Source: Adiantum capillus-veneris (lineage: Eukaryota > Streptophyta > Polypodiopsida > Polypodiales > Pteridaceae). Taken from it: DNA of 64,000 bases. Position numbers and translations under genes: made by a program. The DNA lies in contig CM043945.1 of NCBI GenBank assembly GCA_014529385.2, positions 148,291,241-148,355,240 on the forward strand. The letters run 5' to 3'. Within the stretch, counting starts at the first letter, position 1. Each line of letters starts with the position of its first letter. Positions 1 through 11,678 of the stretch are shown here, one piece after another. Under the pieces are notes generated by a model. The model did not search any database, was not told where the DNA came from, and was given only the letters and a program-made list of their open reading frames with translations.

Positions 1-1577
1 TGAGGAAGCCACAAATATTCGAGACCTATAAAATTATGATTTTTGAAACACTGTTTTATGTTTTTACATCAGTTTGAGCTATGTATAAGTCATAGTTTAA
101 AAAACTCACTAATGGGAATTTAAGGAAATTTTCTAGCTGATGTTAGTCAAGCAACTTTCACTCCATATGCATGTGCTCACTAAATCAAGCTAAAAATCCC
201 CCAAAAAGAAATCCCACACATTTTTTTTTCACAAGGAATCATGTCTATTGTTTGGCAGATGCAATTCATGGGCACCCTCCTAGCCGACCACACATTCTTA
301 GAGCCTAAAATTTTGATGTAAACCATTCCATTTTCCCCAAAAAGCCTTGTTAAAGAAGCATTATGATTTTTGATCCAATGCTATAAATTTTGAGATGTAT
401 GTTTTTTTCATGAGGATAGAAGCCTTGTGAGCCGGCCATTGGCTATATGAAAATCCCTAGGTATAAAGCTCAAAATCCTTAGTCTAAAAACACATTAATG
501 TAACATTATCTAAATTTTGGAAGAGCTTTTTGTACGTACGATTGTAGGCGACTACTTAGTAGCAATTTTTAACTAATTTTCTCTTCATCTGGTAATCAAA
601 ATTTTGTTTTGAGAATTGTATTGTGTTCCTTGTTTTGCTCTTTCATTCAAGTATAATCATTCTCAATTTTGTTGTGGTCTATGACTACTTGTTTGTAAGA
701 TAAATCTACAAATTTGAGTGCCAAAATGGTTTTGTTTTTACATTTCAATCGTAGAAGAGTGTTTTAGACAATAGGGTGACATTTCTAGACTGTTCTCTTG
801 CGGTCTTTTGGAAGTGGACCATGATTTATTGCAATTTTGGTACCTTCTTGGATGACCTCTAGACTTTGTAGATTAGTGTCCTTAGGCCTAATACACCTTC
901 CCTTAAAGTCTCATAGGAATCCAAATTCATTTGGTTGACAAAATGGCATAATCATCTACAATGGTGAGATAAGACATAGACTGACCTCCTAGACTAGAGA
1001 GTGATAGTTTGCTAGTTGTTTTGATAGACTAGTTTACTAGGTTCACTTATTGAGGTTGACACCCTCAAAGAGTCTATGTGTCCCATCCAAGTCACTTCCC
1101 TAAGTATTGACATTATGTTAGTGCCAGATATCTATGCTATAGACGTCTCATTGCAGTGAACTTCTAACATTGGCATCATTGTTGGGGAAATGATCTTTAG
1201 GTTTGAGTGACCTTGTCATGTTCATAGCCTTCTTTTCTAGAGATTTTGTTACCCATTCTGTTTACACCTTAGCAGTGAAGCACCTAGCCATGGGGTTTAG
1301 TGCTTAGTAGAAGCTCAAAGTCAGGGACTTGCTAGATCTAATCTTGATAGGCAGAGAGAGTTGTAAGTGGGAGACAGAAAGAACTTTCTTCAATCAAACT
1401 TTTTCGTTCTTCAATTTTCTCAATGCTTATTGTTCCACATTCCATTTCACATTCAAATTTCACTGTTTTGTTTGTTTTTGTTCATAGATTCATTTCAGTA
1501 GGCTAGGAGTAGGGTAAGCAACAACTAACACCATCAAATATGGACTTAAAGTTCAAGGCAAAAACTGTCAAAAACTA
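1..1577. other. No gene recognised (AT-rich intergenic DNA)
   Basis: No long open frame, RNA gene, tandem array or LTR boundary is visible here. The sequence is AT-rich and has no match to the repeats found elsewhere in the window until the LTR that starts near 1578. Confidence 0.5.
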
Positions 1578-3048
1578 TGTAACATTTAATGGTCTAGTAA
1601 CTTGTGTGTAGCGAAAAATAACATAGACATAGTGAGAATTTCATTATAATAGATTCCTAATGAGGATAGCAAGAGTGCTTGGTTGGAGAGAGCAAGAAAA
1701 GAATAACACCTAGTTAGATAGGCATGAAAAATACTTCAAAAGGAGAGAGAAATTAAACTATTAACAACAATTGACGACCAGATTTTTGTGGAGCCGGTTC
1801 CCCTCCAAAAGGCTTTGTATTATAGGTTTACTCCATCAAGGGAGACATTTTACAATACAATACTTTGTGTTTCTTCAATAACTTGTTGGTGCAATGAAGA
1901 TGGAAGCTTCAAGCACCAAGCTCACACTTACAAAACACAACATCAATTCCCTCACGGTCTCAGACCCAAGACCTCACACACCTTTCGAAGATGGTGAGAA
2001 CTAGTGGGGTATGAGAGTAGATCAAGAGGAAGAAGGAGTATTCTTATGAGAAAGAAGTATGTCTCCTCACATAATCACTCATAATAGCTTAGCATAGCTT
2101 AGTAATTAGCATGGTAGAGGAGATGAGCATGCATTGGAGCTTGGATCTTGGTTGGATTTGCATCACAAAGCCAAGAGTTGTTGGTGTAGGCCTCCCTTCT
2201 CACAAGCTTGGAGTAGATGATGAGATTTCCATTAAAGCTTCAGAAGGAGATAGTCTTCTTTAATCACACATGAGATTGTGTGAGTGTGTGTGTGATAATG
2301 CCTTGCCAAAATCAATCCCCCCCTCTCTCATGGTCAACCTCTCTTGCTTTTTACTCATGCTGGCATCCCATTGGTCCCTACAAAGCTTAGCCAATGACAA
2401 TTAAGAAGCATAAGTGATAGCCTTGTGACATGTGTCTCCCTTTCCCTTTTTGTGAGATCTTTAGGTATTTAAATAATGCAATAAAACTCTCACTGGACTC
2501 CTTAGTCTTCTGGCCAATAGGAATCAGGAAAGCCACTGGGTTGTTGAATGCTCATTGGACCCCTGGGAGACTGTCCAATAGTCTTCTAGAGAGCTTAATT
2601 TCTATTGGTTCTTTTATCAAGTGCTTTTAAATGAATTAAACTAAATTTACTCTAGCCTTATTGTCATTGTTCCACCTCTATGCCCATCCAATAGGATTTG
2701 AATGCACTTTGGGGGCAACTGGGCTAGGGAGCTGACATGTGTCCACTATGCCCTTTGTGTAAAGGGGCCTGTCAAGAGTGTGTGTGTGTTTCTCTCTCAT
2801 CCCCTACTAAAAGGGCTCGCCCCCTCAAGGATAGGGATGTGCGAAGACTTTTGAGTCTTCCCACAAGCATCCAATCTTTCCTAGGTTTTGACCATTGAAC
2901 TTAACCTTTGAATTTTGGAACCTTAGCATTTTGAAAGTATTAATGGGCTAAACCTTAGGGTCTTTGAAGCCCATCATTGCACATTGCTCAATGATCAGTT
3001 TAACATGAGAAAATAATTTAGGAGAATTAGATAGTAGTTATTATGACA
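1578..3048 (-). mobile_element. Old LTR of the same chromovirus family as 10117-18766
   Basis: The segment starts TGTAAC and ends ATGACA. It aligns, with much divergence, to the two LTRs at 10117-11678 and 17205-18766. Shared landmarks include the stretch around 1767-1800 (GGAGCCGGT), AAGACCTCA near 1970, a TGTG run near 2280, and the ATTATGACA terminus. It is about 90 bp shorter than those LTRs and far more diverged, so it is an older insertion. The strand is set by the polypurine tract that follows it. No matching target duplication was found, because the internal part is truncated at about 3145. Confidence 0.75.
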
Positions 3049-3145
3049 TTATCTCTCTCTTGAAATCATAGTCGTCTTTGACTATGGGGTAGAGAAGATA
3101 AATCCTAGTCATTAGTCCTTTTCCTAGCCGGTTAGAGGATCCCTA
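3049..3145 (-). mobile_element. Stub of chromovirus internal DNA with polypurine tract
   Basis: Directly after the LTR end, the reverse complement gives a purine-rich run (AAGAGAGAGATAA). The following bases (GAAATCATAGTCG, then GGTTAGAGGATCCC) match the internal side of the left LTR of the intact element at 11679-11775. Homology stops near 3145, where an unrelated ORF fragment begins. This junction marks a truncation or a nested insertion breakpoint. Confidence 0.65.
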
Positions 3146-3812
3146 TTTTCAAGGTATTTGATTCTATTCACAAGAGCACTCGCGGCCCTACAAAAGGATC
3201 CTACTTTCTATCCTGTACCAAGAGTAAGGACCTGGCAAGCACATGAGGCACTAACAAAGAAGCGGCCAACTTGGTTGAACTACCCCAAATTGCCTGCTCC
3301 AAAAAAGGGACCATTGATAGAAGAGTACATGGTGAAAACCCTAATGGGCGCCACCTCCTTCTTCAAAAGTCTTTCGAATCTATCATGTGCGATGCTATAT
3401 AAAATTTACTGAATGTTGCTCACCTGCATCGAAGTATTCCATGAGCCAGAGCAAGCAGGCACCCCGTGGATGTCATTCCTCGAGGGTAAGAAAGGTTTAT
3501 GCTACGATTACAGTGGCCAACCTTCCGAAGAAGTCCTCTATGGCTTCTATGCTAGATGTATGTTTTTACCTTCTCACAATATGCTGGCGTTTGAGGAAGT
3601 GTTCAACAGAGGGTTCTTCACTTGGCGAACAAAGATATTTGGGCTAGTAATCAGCAACCTGACATCACGATTCGTAGGCTTCTCCGTAGTAAAGATGAAA
3701 AACAGAGTCACTATGCAGTTCTTGCAACTGCCAAAGATAAAGAGAGTAAGATCAGGTACCAAAAGGCACTAAATACGCTTAAAGACCGCCTCGCCAGCCG
3801 TCAATCCGAAGA
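3146..3812 (+). pseudogene. Fragment of the unknown ORF carried by a pol-less LTR element
   Basis: Translation of 3158-3772 closely matches the ORF at 30173-30958. Shared blocks are RVRTWQAH, EEYMVK, the run from KGLCYD to SGQPS, EVLYGFY, CMFLPS, NMLAFE, FFTWRTKIFG and KNRVTM. The match then shifts frame at about 3720 and ends in LKDRL near 3785. There is an in-frame TGA at 3410-3412 where the other copy reads a codon, and a frameshift near the 3' end. I do not recognise the protein family. It is not RT, integrase or a zinc-knuckle gag. The two copies stay similar mainly at protein level, so the frame was once coding. No LTR flanks this copy; its left side abuts the chromovirus stub. Confidence 0.7.
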
Positions 3813-3854
3813 TGGAGATTTATTTTTTGCAAGCTTCGTGTTTCGTGCTTTTAC

Positions 3855-4395
3855 AATTAGTACTTTTTTTTGTTCTTTTGCATGCAACTGGCCTAAATGA
3901 GCTTTTCTAAGACAAAATTTACACACAGCTATTGGCTAAAAGTAAACAAATATGAATTTAAAACCAAAGTTTGAAGTGCAAAAAAAATTTAAAATTGCTA
4001 GATTTTTCTTCATTTTAGCTTTAAAAAATTCATAAAGTACCTCTCCACCTTCAGCACAAAGGCCTTTGCAAGAGATTAAGGACGTTCACACATACAACAG
4101 ACTAACAAAAAACCCTTCATATAAGTTTATACTACTTTTTCGTTCTTTTGCAGTATAGCATGGCCTAAATGAGCTTGTCGAAGACAAATTTTGCACATAA
4201 ACTATAGTCCAAAATTAAACAATATGAATCCAAAACCAAATTTTTCAAGTACAAATAATTATTTTTTTTGGAAGAGTTTCCTTCATTTAGCCTAAGAATT
4301 CCAAAAAGTACCTCTCCACCTTTATCACAAAGGCCTTTCCAAGAGATCAAGGACGTTCAAAACAATGAAAAGACTAACAAAAAATCCTTCAAATA
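3855..4395. repeat. Two direct repeats of about 271 bp, related to repeats at 18.84-19.36 kb
   Basis: Landmarks in copy 1 (GTTCTTTTGCA about 3871, CCTAAATGAGCTT 3892, CTCTCCACCTT about 4040, AGATTAAGGACGTTCA about 4073) recur in copy 2 about 271 bp later (4142, 4164, 4310, 4344). The CTCCACCTT...AAAGGCCT...AGATTAAGGAC core also occurs twice on the other side of the neighbouring gene, near 18868-18914 and 19312-19353, in the same orientation. The repeats thus bracket the gene at 4670-9628 and look like subterminal repeats of a larger element. Confidence 0.7.
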
Positions 4396-4669
4396 AAACC
4401 TTTGTTAGCTACCACCTAGAGAAACGTATGCTCTTTAAAAAGGAATTGAAAGTATGACAGGTACGTAGTCTCACAAGGTGATCTTAAATCTTTCTCAAAC
4501 CAACATAGAGACATGCCAAACATAGAGACATTCCAAACATAGTGACATCAATAATGTAGTCACACATTGTTACCACCCAAAAAAAAGTAAAAGAAGTACA
4601 TAATCCATAGATCATAGTAGTAACAAAATCAAATGTATGGATCTTCTCACAACAATCTCCTCCCTCTTA

Positions 4670-5816
4670 ACTTGGCACGGGTCCACACACTATGGGAGAA
4701 AGACATTGCTCATAGAGTACATCATCTAGCTCTAAACACATGAAATGTATCAGGTCTTCTGCACTCGCCTTCCCCAAACCACCACACCCTGCAAACACAT
4801 CCAAGACATAGTCGCAATGCTCTGTGAATGTTTCCAACAACCACCTGACCATGTCACCAACATAGAAATAAACACCATTACTCTTGCAAGTGGTGGAAAC
4901 ATTGTGTCAAAATTAATTAATACAAGGACCATTCAAATAAACATCATACAAGATAAGTGACTTACCGAAAGAATATATTTCACCATCAACTTCTGTTGTA
5001 AAAACAAATCATCTAATACATAGCTACGGTATGCTAGAAACAACCTCTCAGAAATCTTCTCTCCACTCTCTCTGTCGTAGCTCTGCACAGCTTGACCAAC
5101 ACAATGCCAAAGACACATTATAAGATCAAGCACCTATTTGAATACACAAATTGTAAATATGATATTATCATATTAAGAAGCTTACCATAGAATAAATGAA
5201 AACAAAATATACTAAAACATTAATGATCTTATCGCCTCTCTAGTGACGGGATGTCGATATGCCTTGGAGTCACACACAAGCGTCCAAGTACGATGAATCA
5301 CAAGCCCCACTCTTGATGCATCCACAAGAAACTCCCCTATGTGCTCAGCTAAGCACATGGTGACCAAGAAGCCCTTGTCGGCGAAATACTCGCAAGCAAG
5401 ATCCATGCAACCCCTTACCAAACCCGACGAGAAAGTCTTTCACTTGGAAATATTCATGCCCTCTAAAAAATCAAAATGTCAATAGGACAAGTTACTTTCT
5501 TGTTACCCTTTAAAATAATAAAATTTTACTTACCCCAAGGGATAGGACCAAGGGCGTCCACCAATAAACCCGTAGAAAAATCTGCAAATATCAATCGAGC
5601 TACCTCTCGACATGGCACTCCATCTTTGCTATAAAGATGCGTCTTTTGAGTGACAAAAAACTTGTTGATGCTATTTAGAAATAATTTCTAGTAATATATT
5701 GAAAAACATACTAAATTTAATGTTTCATGGATGTTGCATTTACCTAATTACAACAAATCTATCAATTTGGGTCACATCAACAAGTAGAGCATCAACGAAA
5801 GTCTGGTATTGGAATC
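4670..5816 (-). other. Methyltransferase-like C-terminal region of the fusion gene
   Basis: Exons 5816-5744 and 5670-5534 read in one frame: TFVDALLVDVTQIDRF, then KDGVPCREVARLIFADF, then GLLVDALGPIPWG. LIFADFST sits where N6/N4 enzymes have DPPY, so the catalytic motif is atypical or decayed. Exon 5460-5212 (KGFLVTMC, GEFLV, HRTWTLVCD) resembles the strand and helix that follow motif IV, but it needs a 1-base shift to join. Exons 5133-4966 and 4882-4670 end with VLDVFAGCGGLGKAS and FMCLELDD, a SAM-binding motif I with an acidic strand-2 end. The protein stops 20 or so residues later, which is the beta-class order (IV before I). Confidence 0.55.
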
Positions 5817-5907
5817 CTGCAACCATTATTTACAGAGGTAACTTTCTAACAATCTTTACATGCAAGTAACTTTAAATTCAAATTCATTTGAGACAACTTG
5901 TCAACAG

Positions 5908-6077
5908 AACGTGTCATAGGTCGTCTCTCCCAACTCTCTTGACCTAGAGAGGACTCTGCAACAAAGGAGGTAGTAGGCGCTAAAGAGAACCCAACGTGTC
6001 ATAGGTCGTCTCTCCCAACTCTCTTGACCTAGAGAGGACTCTGCAACAAAGGAGGTAGTAGGCGCTAACGAGACCCC
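5908..6077. repeat. 85-bp perfect-looking tandem duplication inside the fusion gene
   Basis: Bases 5908-5992 are repeated at 5993-6077 with almost no change (AACGTGTCATAGG starts both). The period of 85 is not a multiple of three. It therefore shifts the minus-strand frame that otherwise reads through RRPMTRSVDKLSQ. The near-identity of the copies suggests a recent event. Confidence 0.85.
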
Positions 6078-6265
6078 AACCGCATTCATCCACTTTGGAT
6101 CACTTGAGGTGCTAGGAGGCTCCATAAGCCCTTTACCTTTCTTGTCCGAAATGCCAACAAAAAGGGAAGAAGTAGCTCCAGTGGTTGTTTGAGTAGTCCT
6201 CACATTGGACTGTGTACCTTGGGCAGCTTTTGTGGCATTCTTACTATCTTCAATCTCGGCACTTT

Positions 6266-6729
6266 ATTAGGAAGAGGATGGGGTCTAGGAGGGCCTTTTT
6301 ATTTGCCATGAGTATTATGGAGGTGATTAAGATTTGGACGAATAGATACATGCCATGTGTGCAAGAATGGTGGTTGTGTAAGAGAGGTGTAAGAGTGGTC
6401 AAAGGATGCACTTTTCCACCCAAAAAGAGAGAGAATAAATTTATGATTTTCGGCCTTCCATAACTCCTACATATGATCTCCCATTTGAGTGAAGATTATA
6501 GATTTGGAATCTACACGCTGAGCTCTTTCCATAGATATGCTACATGATATATGTTTGCCCACTAGATTTTAAATTTCATTTTGAGGGGAAAATTTGAATT
6601 CAAATAAATTAGCCGTTTTACCTGTTTGAATTCAAAAGTTCTCCTTTGATTGGTTTCTTAATACTAAAGGTTTGACTCCCTTAAACTGCCAAATAAAGAG
6701 GCCCTCCTAGGCTCCATTCTCTTCCTAAT
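6266..6729. mobile_element. 464-bp insertion with 43-bp inverted terminal repeats (MITE-like)
   Basis: The left arm 6266-6308 (ATTAGGAAGAGGATGGGGTC...) and the reverse complement of the right arm 6687-6729 (ATTAGGAAGAGAATGGAGCC...) match over about 43 bases with about five differences. The AT-rich interior has no coding frame of note. It separates minus-strand coding sequence ending MEHQVSEG from sequence that starts AEIEDSKN, so it interrupts an exon of the fusion gene. I could not find a target duplication, so an inverted local duplication is an alternative to a MITE. Confidence 0.55.
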
Positions 6730-8602
6730 GCCTTCGCTTACTTGATGCTCCATAGATGAGGGTGTAGTAAGTGTGTCCAATTCTTTATTACTATGGGTCT
6801 CTTGCTTGAATCCTACAAGCATCATTTTTTCTATCATCATATGCATAGATTCAAAGTACACACATACATTCATAAATTAATCTTTCACATTATTTTAAGA
6901 ACTTACTATCATGAAGATCCTTCTCTTGCTTTGGGATTACGCCAATCGGATAGCCACCAAGGACATAATTGTACTTCCCATGGTGTCATATTTTTCTCAA
7001 GCAGGGAGGGAGAATACATAGTACTCTCATCATTGACATCAACCCACTCTCTTGTCAATTGTGAAATCTCACCCAATCTTCCCTCTTCAACACATTGCAA
7101 AATCCACCTGCAACAATTGTCAAAGTACAAAGGAAACTAGAAGTATTGAGAGAAGAAAAGTAGAAAGTAGCCACAAATTTTTCAGCAGAGTCTCCTTTGT
7201 TTTAGAGAACATTTTTCAAATAATAACCATTAAAGCCACCCTATCTTAGGCTTCCAGGTGGAATTTAAGGCAAAGCAATATTCAAGAAAATCAAGCCACT
7301 AAATTCTTTTAATATTCTCCTTTATTTTGGTAATTCCATGACACAAAATAAACAAACCATCCATTTTTAAGATTCTATGAGGAATTTAACGTATAGAATG
7401 AAGTACTTCTCATGCATGCATTTCACAATGCAATAATCACCATCAATAGAGAAGTAATCTTAGAGTCAAACCTATACAGAAGCCGTTTTGTTGAAAACAC
7501 AAGCTCAGACATCTTCTCTACAACATCCGAAGACTTCACCCCATCCATAAGATATGTAAAAGCCTGCATGTAATTATCTCACAATTAAGAGACATGTAAA
7601 CATATTCATAAATTCTAACTTATATTTCACTTTATGTATACTTGCAAAACATGATTCTTCAAGCTTATCTTGAAGAACTCATCCAATGAATCTGGTAATT
7701 GTGGCCCTTCAACTTGTATCTTTTGGATTAAAAGAGAGGTCTCAGAGTGCATATGAGCCCAATATGTTTCTTTCTTCATGTAAGTCCAAAATGCCTTATA
7801 ATCTTGAAATTGAGGACATAGGGGGTCTTTGGACTTTGTGAGACTCATGAGTTGTAGTAATATTTTCTTCCTACGATACGTACAAACTTAAACTTAAAGA
7901 AAACATTGAACAAAATCAGATATAGCTAAATAACTGTATCCAAAATACCTTTTAGGAGAGATTTTAGAACTTGTAAGGCAATACAATTTGTCTCTTGTAA
8001 TTCTACACTTGCTTGTATCCTCCCACTTTGTGCCAATCAACACTTTAAAGAAATCCTCTCCATTATGGGGATTTGCAATGTATAGATACTTGTAGCCTCT
8101 GTCTTTGATCCGTTCCTCCTCTACTCTAGAAGCTTTATCTAAACGTTTCTTCCTCTCGCCCTCATCTAAACTAAATGCTTCAATCTTTGCCTTTTCTTTA
8201 GAGAGGAATGCTTGAAATTCATCCTTACATCATAAATTAATTATGTAACCATCAAGCAATGCACAAAACTATAAATGGAAGGAAGAAAAAAGAGAGTAGT
8301 CACCTTCCAAACAAGTTGTGAAATCAATTCACAAGGAGAGTTATACCAAGGAGGAACACCATGATAATATCGGGCCTCTACACTCATCTCAACTTCTACC
8401 CACTTCCTCATTTTGGGTGTCAATCTATCTAGAATAGATTCTTTGTTGGCAACACTAAACTTTTGAAACATGTACACCTCATGAGCCATGTTTGGAGTCA
8501 CCTCAGCTCTAGAAATCCTATTTACAACAATAAATTATGTGAAGTGAATAGTTAATCATAATGTTTCCTTCTCATGGAGTTAAGCGATGATAAGTGACTT
8601 AC

Positions 8603-9293
8603 GCATTGGTTGTGTCTAGGGCAAGTAGAAGCTCTACTTCCTTTGCCTTTGGTACTTGTATAAATTGACACCTCACACTCACATGGTATTTCGCATTATC
8701 GGAGTACTCTGTATATTAAAACGACAACTATAAGATTCAGATAGAAGCATCATTCACAACAAGGAAATTAGAGAATGTAAGAAAAGGACATACTTTCTTT
8801 GATACGTCTCCACCATGTCTTCAACCTGTGGCTACCATCCCAAACCAAAAATTTCTTACCCCTCAGGTCATGCCACTCTTTTCCAAGAGCTCTCTCAAAC
8901 TCATCATTCTTTTGACACCATACATGTCCCCACTCTTCAAGGTTTCTTGTTGTCACTGGCATTATCTCTCCTCTAGCACCCTCCATGGAAACAAGAAATG
9001 ACCCATAGCTTCAAGATAAGCAGATGAGTCAAAAGAAGGTATCAACCATTGTGCATCATTGGTGGCAAATCTAACTGCTTCATGAGCCACCAATCTACAT
9101 AGAGGAATAGGAGGAGGCATAGTCCTTTTCTTCACATAAAACTTGCTCAACACATCATTCATCAAGCCAAGAGAAAATTGTTTGCCCAATTGTTTTGAAT
9201 GTTTCTTCTCCTTACCATCATTCTCTCTCCCTTGATCACTTTCATTACTCACTTCTTCATTTTCATCAAGACCTTCTTCATCCAAATTAGCAT
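8603..9293 (-). other. ParB/Srx-like domain region of the broken fusion gene
   Basis: Exons 9293-8794 and 8708-8603 join cleanly (donor GTATGT at 8793, acceptor AG at 8710-8709). The joined reading gives KKFLVWDGSHRLKTWW, then IKEKYSDNAKYHVSV, then LLLALDTTNA. ParB N-terminal domains typically show a hydrophobic strand, D-G-x-H-R, a helix, another strand and an E/D-x-N motif, and the order here fits. In bacteria this fold binds or hydrolyses nucleotides and, in some families, cuts DNA; no activity is claimed here. An apparent frameshift near 8985 lies upstream of the motif. Confidence 0.5.
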
Positions 9294-9800
9294 CTACAAA
9301 AAGAAACAAAAAAAACCAAAATCGTAAAAATAACAAAAGTAAAAGTAGTCAATGCTATAAACCATGGCAATGGATTATACATACCTTCTATATGATTAGA
9401 ATCCTTGTCCACTTCAGCTTCATCATCATAAACAATGAAAACACATTTTTTGTCACGTATGGGTTTTTTCTTTTTAGGGGTAGTGTCTAAAGGACGTACA
9501 CGTGATGATGCTTCTTGTTCTATCATTCTTTTAGAAGTACATCCTGAATGCAACTTCATGTTCACTTGACGGCTATTATGTTGAGAGGCATGGATCTTTC
9601 TTTTTGTGTTCTTTCTCTTGGGCGCCATTAAATACATTATAAAAATCATACAATAAAAATATTCAAAAGTTAGAGGTTTGTCAAGACCAAAAAAATATTT
9701 CAAGTATAAAAAACTAAAAAATGGATGGAGTCTATTCTATTTCTACACAAAATTTCTACAAAACAATGAAATTAAAAGCTTAGTGTATAGTAAGTATTTG

Positions 9801-9842
9801 AGCTCTCATATCATCCGCTTGCAAACGGATGATCAGAGAGCT
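9801..9842. repeat. 42-bp palindrome, copy 1
   Basis: The left arm begins AGCTCTCATATCATCCGCTT and is followed by nearly its reverse complement, ending GATCAGAGAGCT. It lies about 170 bp upstream of the start codon of the minus-strand fusion gene. It is the first of seven copies. Confidence 0.85.
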
Positions 9843-9940
9843 CAAAAACTCTTATGTTTTATCTAATTTTAATACAAGAGTTTAAAATAGCCACCCAAAT
9901 TAATCACTATTTCAAGTACTTAGTGTATAGTAGGTGTTTG

Positions 9941-9982
9941 AGCTCTCTAATCATCTGCTTGCAAGCGGATGATTGGAGAGCT
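9941..9982. repeat. 42-bp palindrome, copy 2
   Basis: Same palindrome, 140 bp after copy 1, preceded by the shared lead-in TAGTGTATAGTAGGTGTTTG. One arm reads ATCTGCTTG instead of ATCCGCTTG. The chromovirus at 10117 is inserted 134 bp downstream. Confidence 0.85.
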
Positions 9983-10111
9983 TATCAAGTCCAATGTTTT
10001 CTATAATTGTGATACAATAACTAAAATAAAAGTTAAAAAAATATTCAAAACTTAAAGATCTAACCATTATATCAAGGCATTATTTTTCATAAGTAATAAA
10101 AATTTTCAAAA

Positions 10112-10116
10112 CATAA
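10112..10116. repeat. Target-site duplication CATAA (left)
   Basis: CATAA directly precedes the TGTAATGG LTR start and is repeated at 18767-18771 directly after the far LTR end. Confidence 0.9.
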
Positions 10117-11678
10117 TGTAATGGAATTGGCCTATTTAACTTGAGAGTAGCGGAAATTAATGAGAGTACTTTTGAGAAATAACTTTGTGAGCATAACGGG
10201 TGAACATAATTGAAGATAGCAACATAATCATAGCAATTAGTTAACCTGGCATAAACAATACTTTTGCAAGAGAGAGAATTTAGAGAACATGACAACAATT
10301 GAGGACCGGATTTATGTGGAGCCGGTCCCCCATCCAATACGCATTTGTATTATGATTTCTCCCATTAAGAGAGACTTGTTACAATACAGTCTTTGTGCTC
10401 CTTGTGACCTAGGTGATGTAATGAAGAGGGAAAGCTTCATGCATCACAAACATAACATAAACTTGAAGAAAGTTTTAGCTATCCCAAGCCTCAGTCCCAA
10501 GACCTCAAACACCTTCGAAGGTGGAGAGAGCTAGCAAGGAATGAGGGTAGGGAAGAGGAAGAAGAAACATTTCGTAGGAGAAAGAATTAGTTCCTCACTT
10601 ATCATAACTCTTGTTGCTAGCATACATAATAGCATAGTAATGAAGAAGAAGGAGATGGAAAGCTTAAGCATTGAAGCATGGCTCTTGGTTGGATTTGCAC
10701 TTCATAGCCAAGAGTGTTGGTGTATGGTCTCCTCTACTTGCTTGGAGAGGGAGCTCTTGCACTTTGCATAGCACACAATAAGAGTGTTTGTGAGTGTGTG
10801 TGGGTGAGTATACCCCCTAAGAAACCCCCTAGCTTGCTTGGGTCGACCCCCCCTTGTAGCTCATGCTTGAAGCTCATTGGACCCCTCCAGGCCTAGCCAA
10901 TCATAAGCAAGAGGCATTACAAGCAGTAGGGGTAGCCTTGAGACAAGTGTCCCCCTTTCCCCTTTGAGAGAGAGGCTAGATAAATGCTAAATCAATTAAT
11001 TAAATCTCCTAAATTACTATTGGACCCCTTGGGTGGCCAACCAATAGGCTTCAGGCATCTCATGAAGGTAACATAGGTAGGGGCTTGACATGTGTCCTTG
11101 CTGCCTCTTCAAGCTTGGGCCTTCCTTGTGTGTGTGAGTGTGTGTGCTCTCTCTATCCCCTAGGAAAAGGGATCGCCCCCCCTCTTGTAGGGATACTTTT
11201 GACTTTTGGTGCTCAAGCACCTTAGTCATCAAGCATGACAATGCACTTGAACTAGGGGTGTTCCCACAAGCATCTCAGGCAAGCATGTCAAAGCACCTCG
11301 AGCACCTTAATCAAGTAGCAAGTCAAGCACCTCAAGCATGTAGCAGGTCAAGCACCTCAAGCACGACAAGCACCTCGAGCTTGGGCCGGGTTCCCGCCTC
11401 AAGCTCAGCCCTAGCTTACCTAAGGTCAAAGGACTTTTACACACATTATTGGAGGTCTTCAATGAAGCTAACCCTAAGGTCTTATGCTCCATTGGTGAGC
11501 CTTGCTCTTTGATAGACCATCTCTCATTTGGGTCCCTTTACCATTGGCCTCGGGTTGAGATAGATCTATAAGCACATGTCTATATCTTAACACTTGTTCC
11601 CGTCTATTCTCCCACATTAAGTGATCAATTTAATATGAGAAAATCATTTGGGTTGGTTAGATATTAGATTTTATGACA
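10117..11678 (-). repeat. 3' LTR of the chromovirus (left copy)
   Basis: It begins TGTAATGGAATTGG and ends TTTTATGACA, like 17205-18766. It contains a minisatellite of CAAGCACCTCAAGCA-type units at about 11280-11390. Compared with the right LTR it has one unit fewer. It reads CTTTTACAC near 11434 where the right copy reads CTTTTATAC. Confidence 0.92.

Larger units (their letters stand above)
4670..9628 (-). pseudogene. ParB-like / beta-class DNA methyltransferase fusion gene, broken
   Basis: Read on the minus strand as about 15 exons with GT-AG introns: 9628-9385, 9293-8794, 8708-8603, 8517-8304, 8223-7949, 7870-7642, 7563-7478, 7107-6907, a region 6812-5900, 5816-5744, 5670-5534, about 5460-5212, 5133-4966 and 4882-4670. 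Start ATG is 9628-9626 (MAPKRKNTKRK). The protein starts basic, then acidic. A ParB-like core carries WDGSHR (about 8825-8845), followed by KYHVSVRC and LLLALDTTNA in the next exon. The middle is helical and basic, without a recognised domain. The C-terminus reads as an N6/N4 methyltransferase in the permuted order: a motif-IV-like region (LIFADFSTG) comes first, and the SAM motif VLDVFAGCGG is last. Damage: frameshifts near 8985 and 5430, a TGA near 6914, an inverted-repeat insertion at 6266-6729 and an 85-bp duplication. Exon edges are my predictions. The ParB and methyltransferase calls rest on motifs only. Confidence 0.6.

Noticed and set aside
4770-4810. FAGCGG motif as a C5-cytosine methyltransferase
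   Set aside because: The string resembles motif I of C5 enzymes, but it lies at the end of the protein, with no Pro-Cys or ENV motif after it. The strands before it fit the permuted N6/N4 order better.
10080-11512. Open frames in the chromovirus LTR (10080-10337, 10289-10534, 11138-11512) and their twins at 17147-18580
   Set aside because: They are shared only because the LTRs are duplicates, and they have no domain. They are LTR sequence read by chance.
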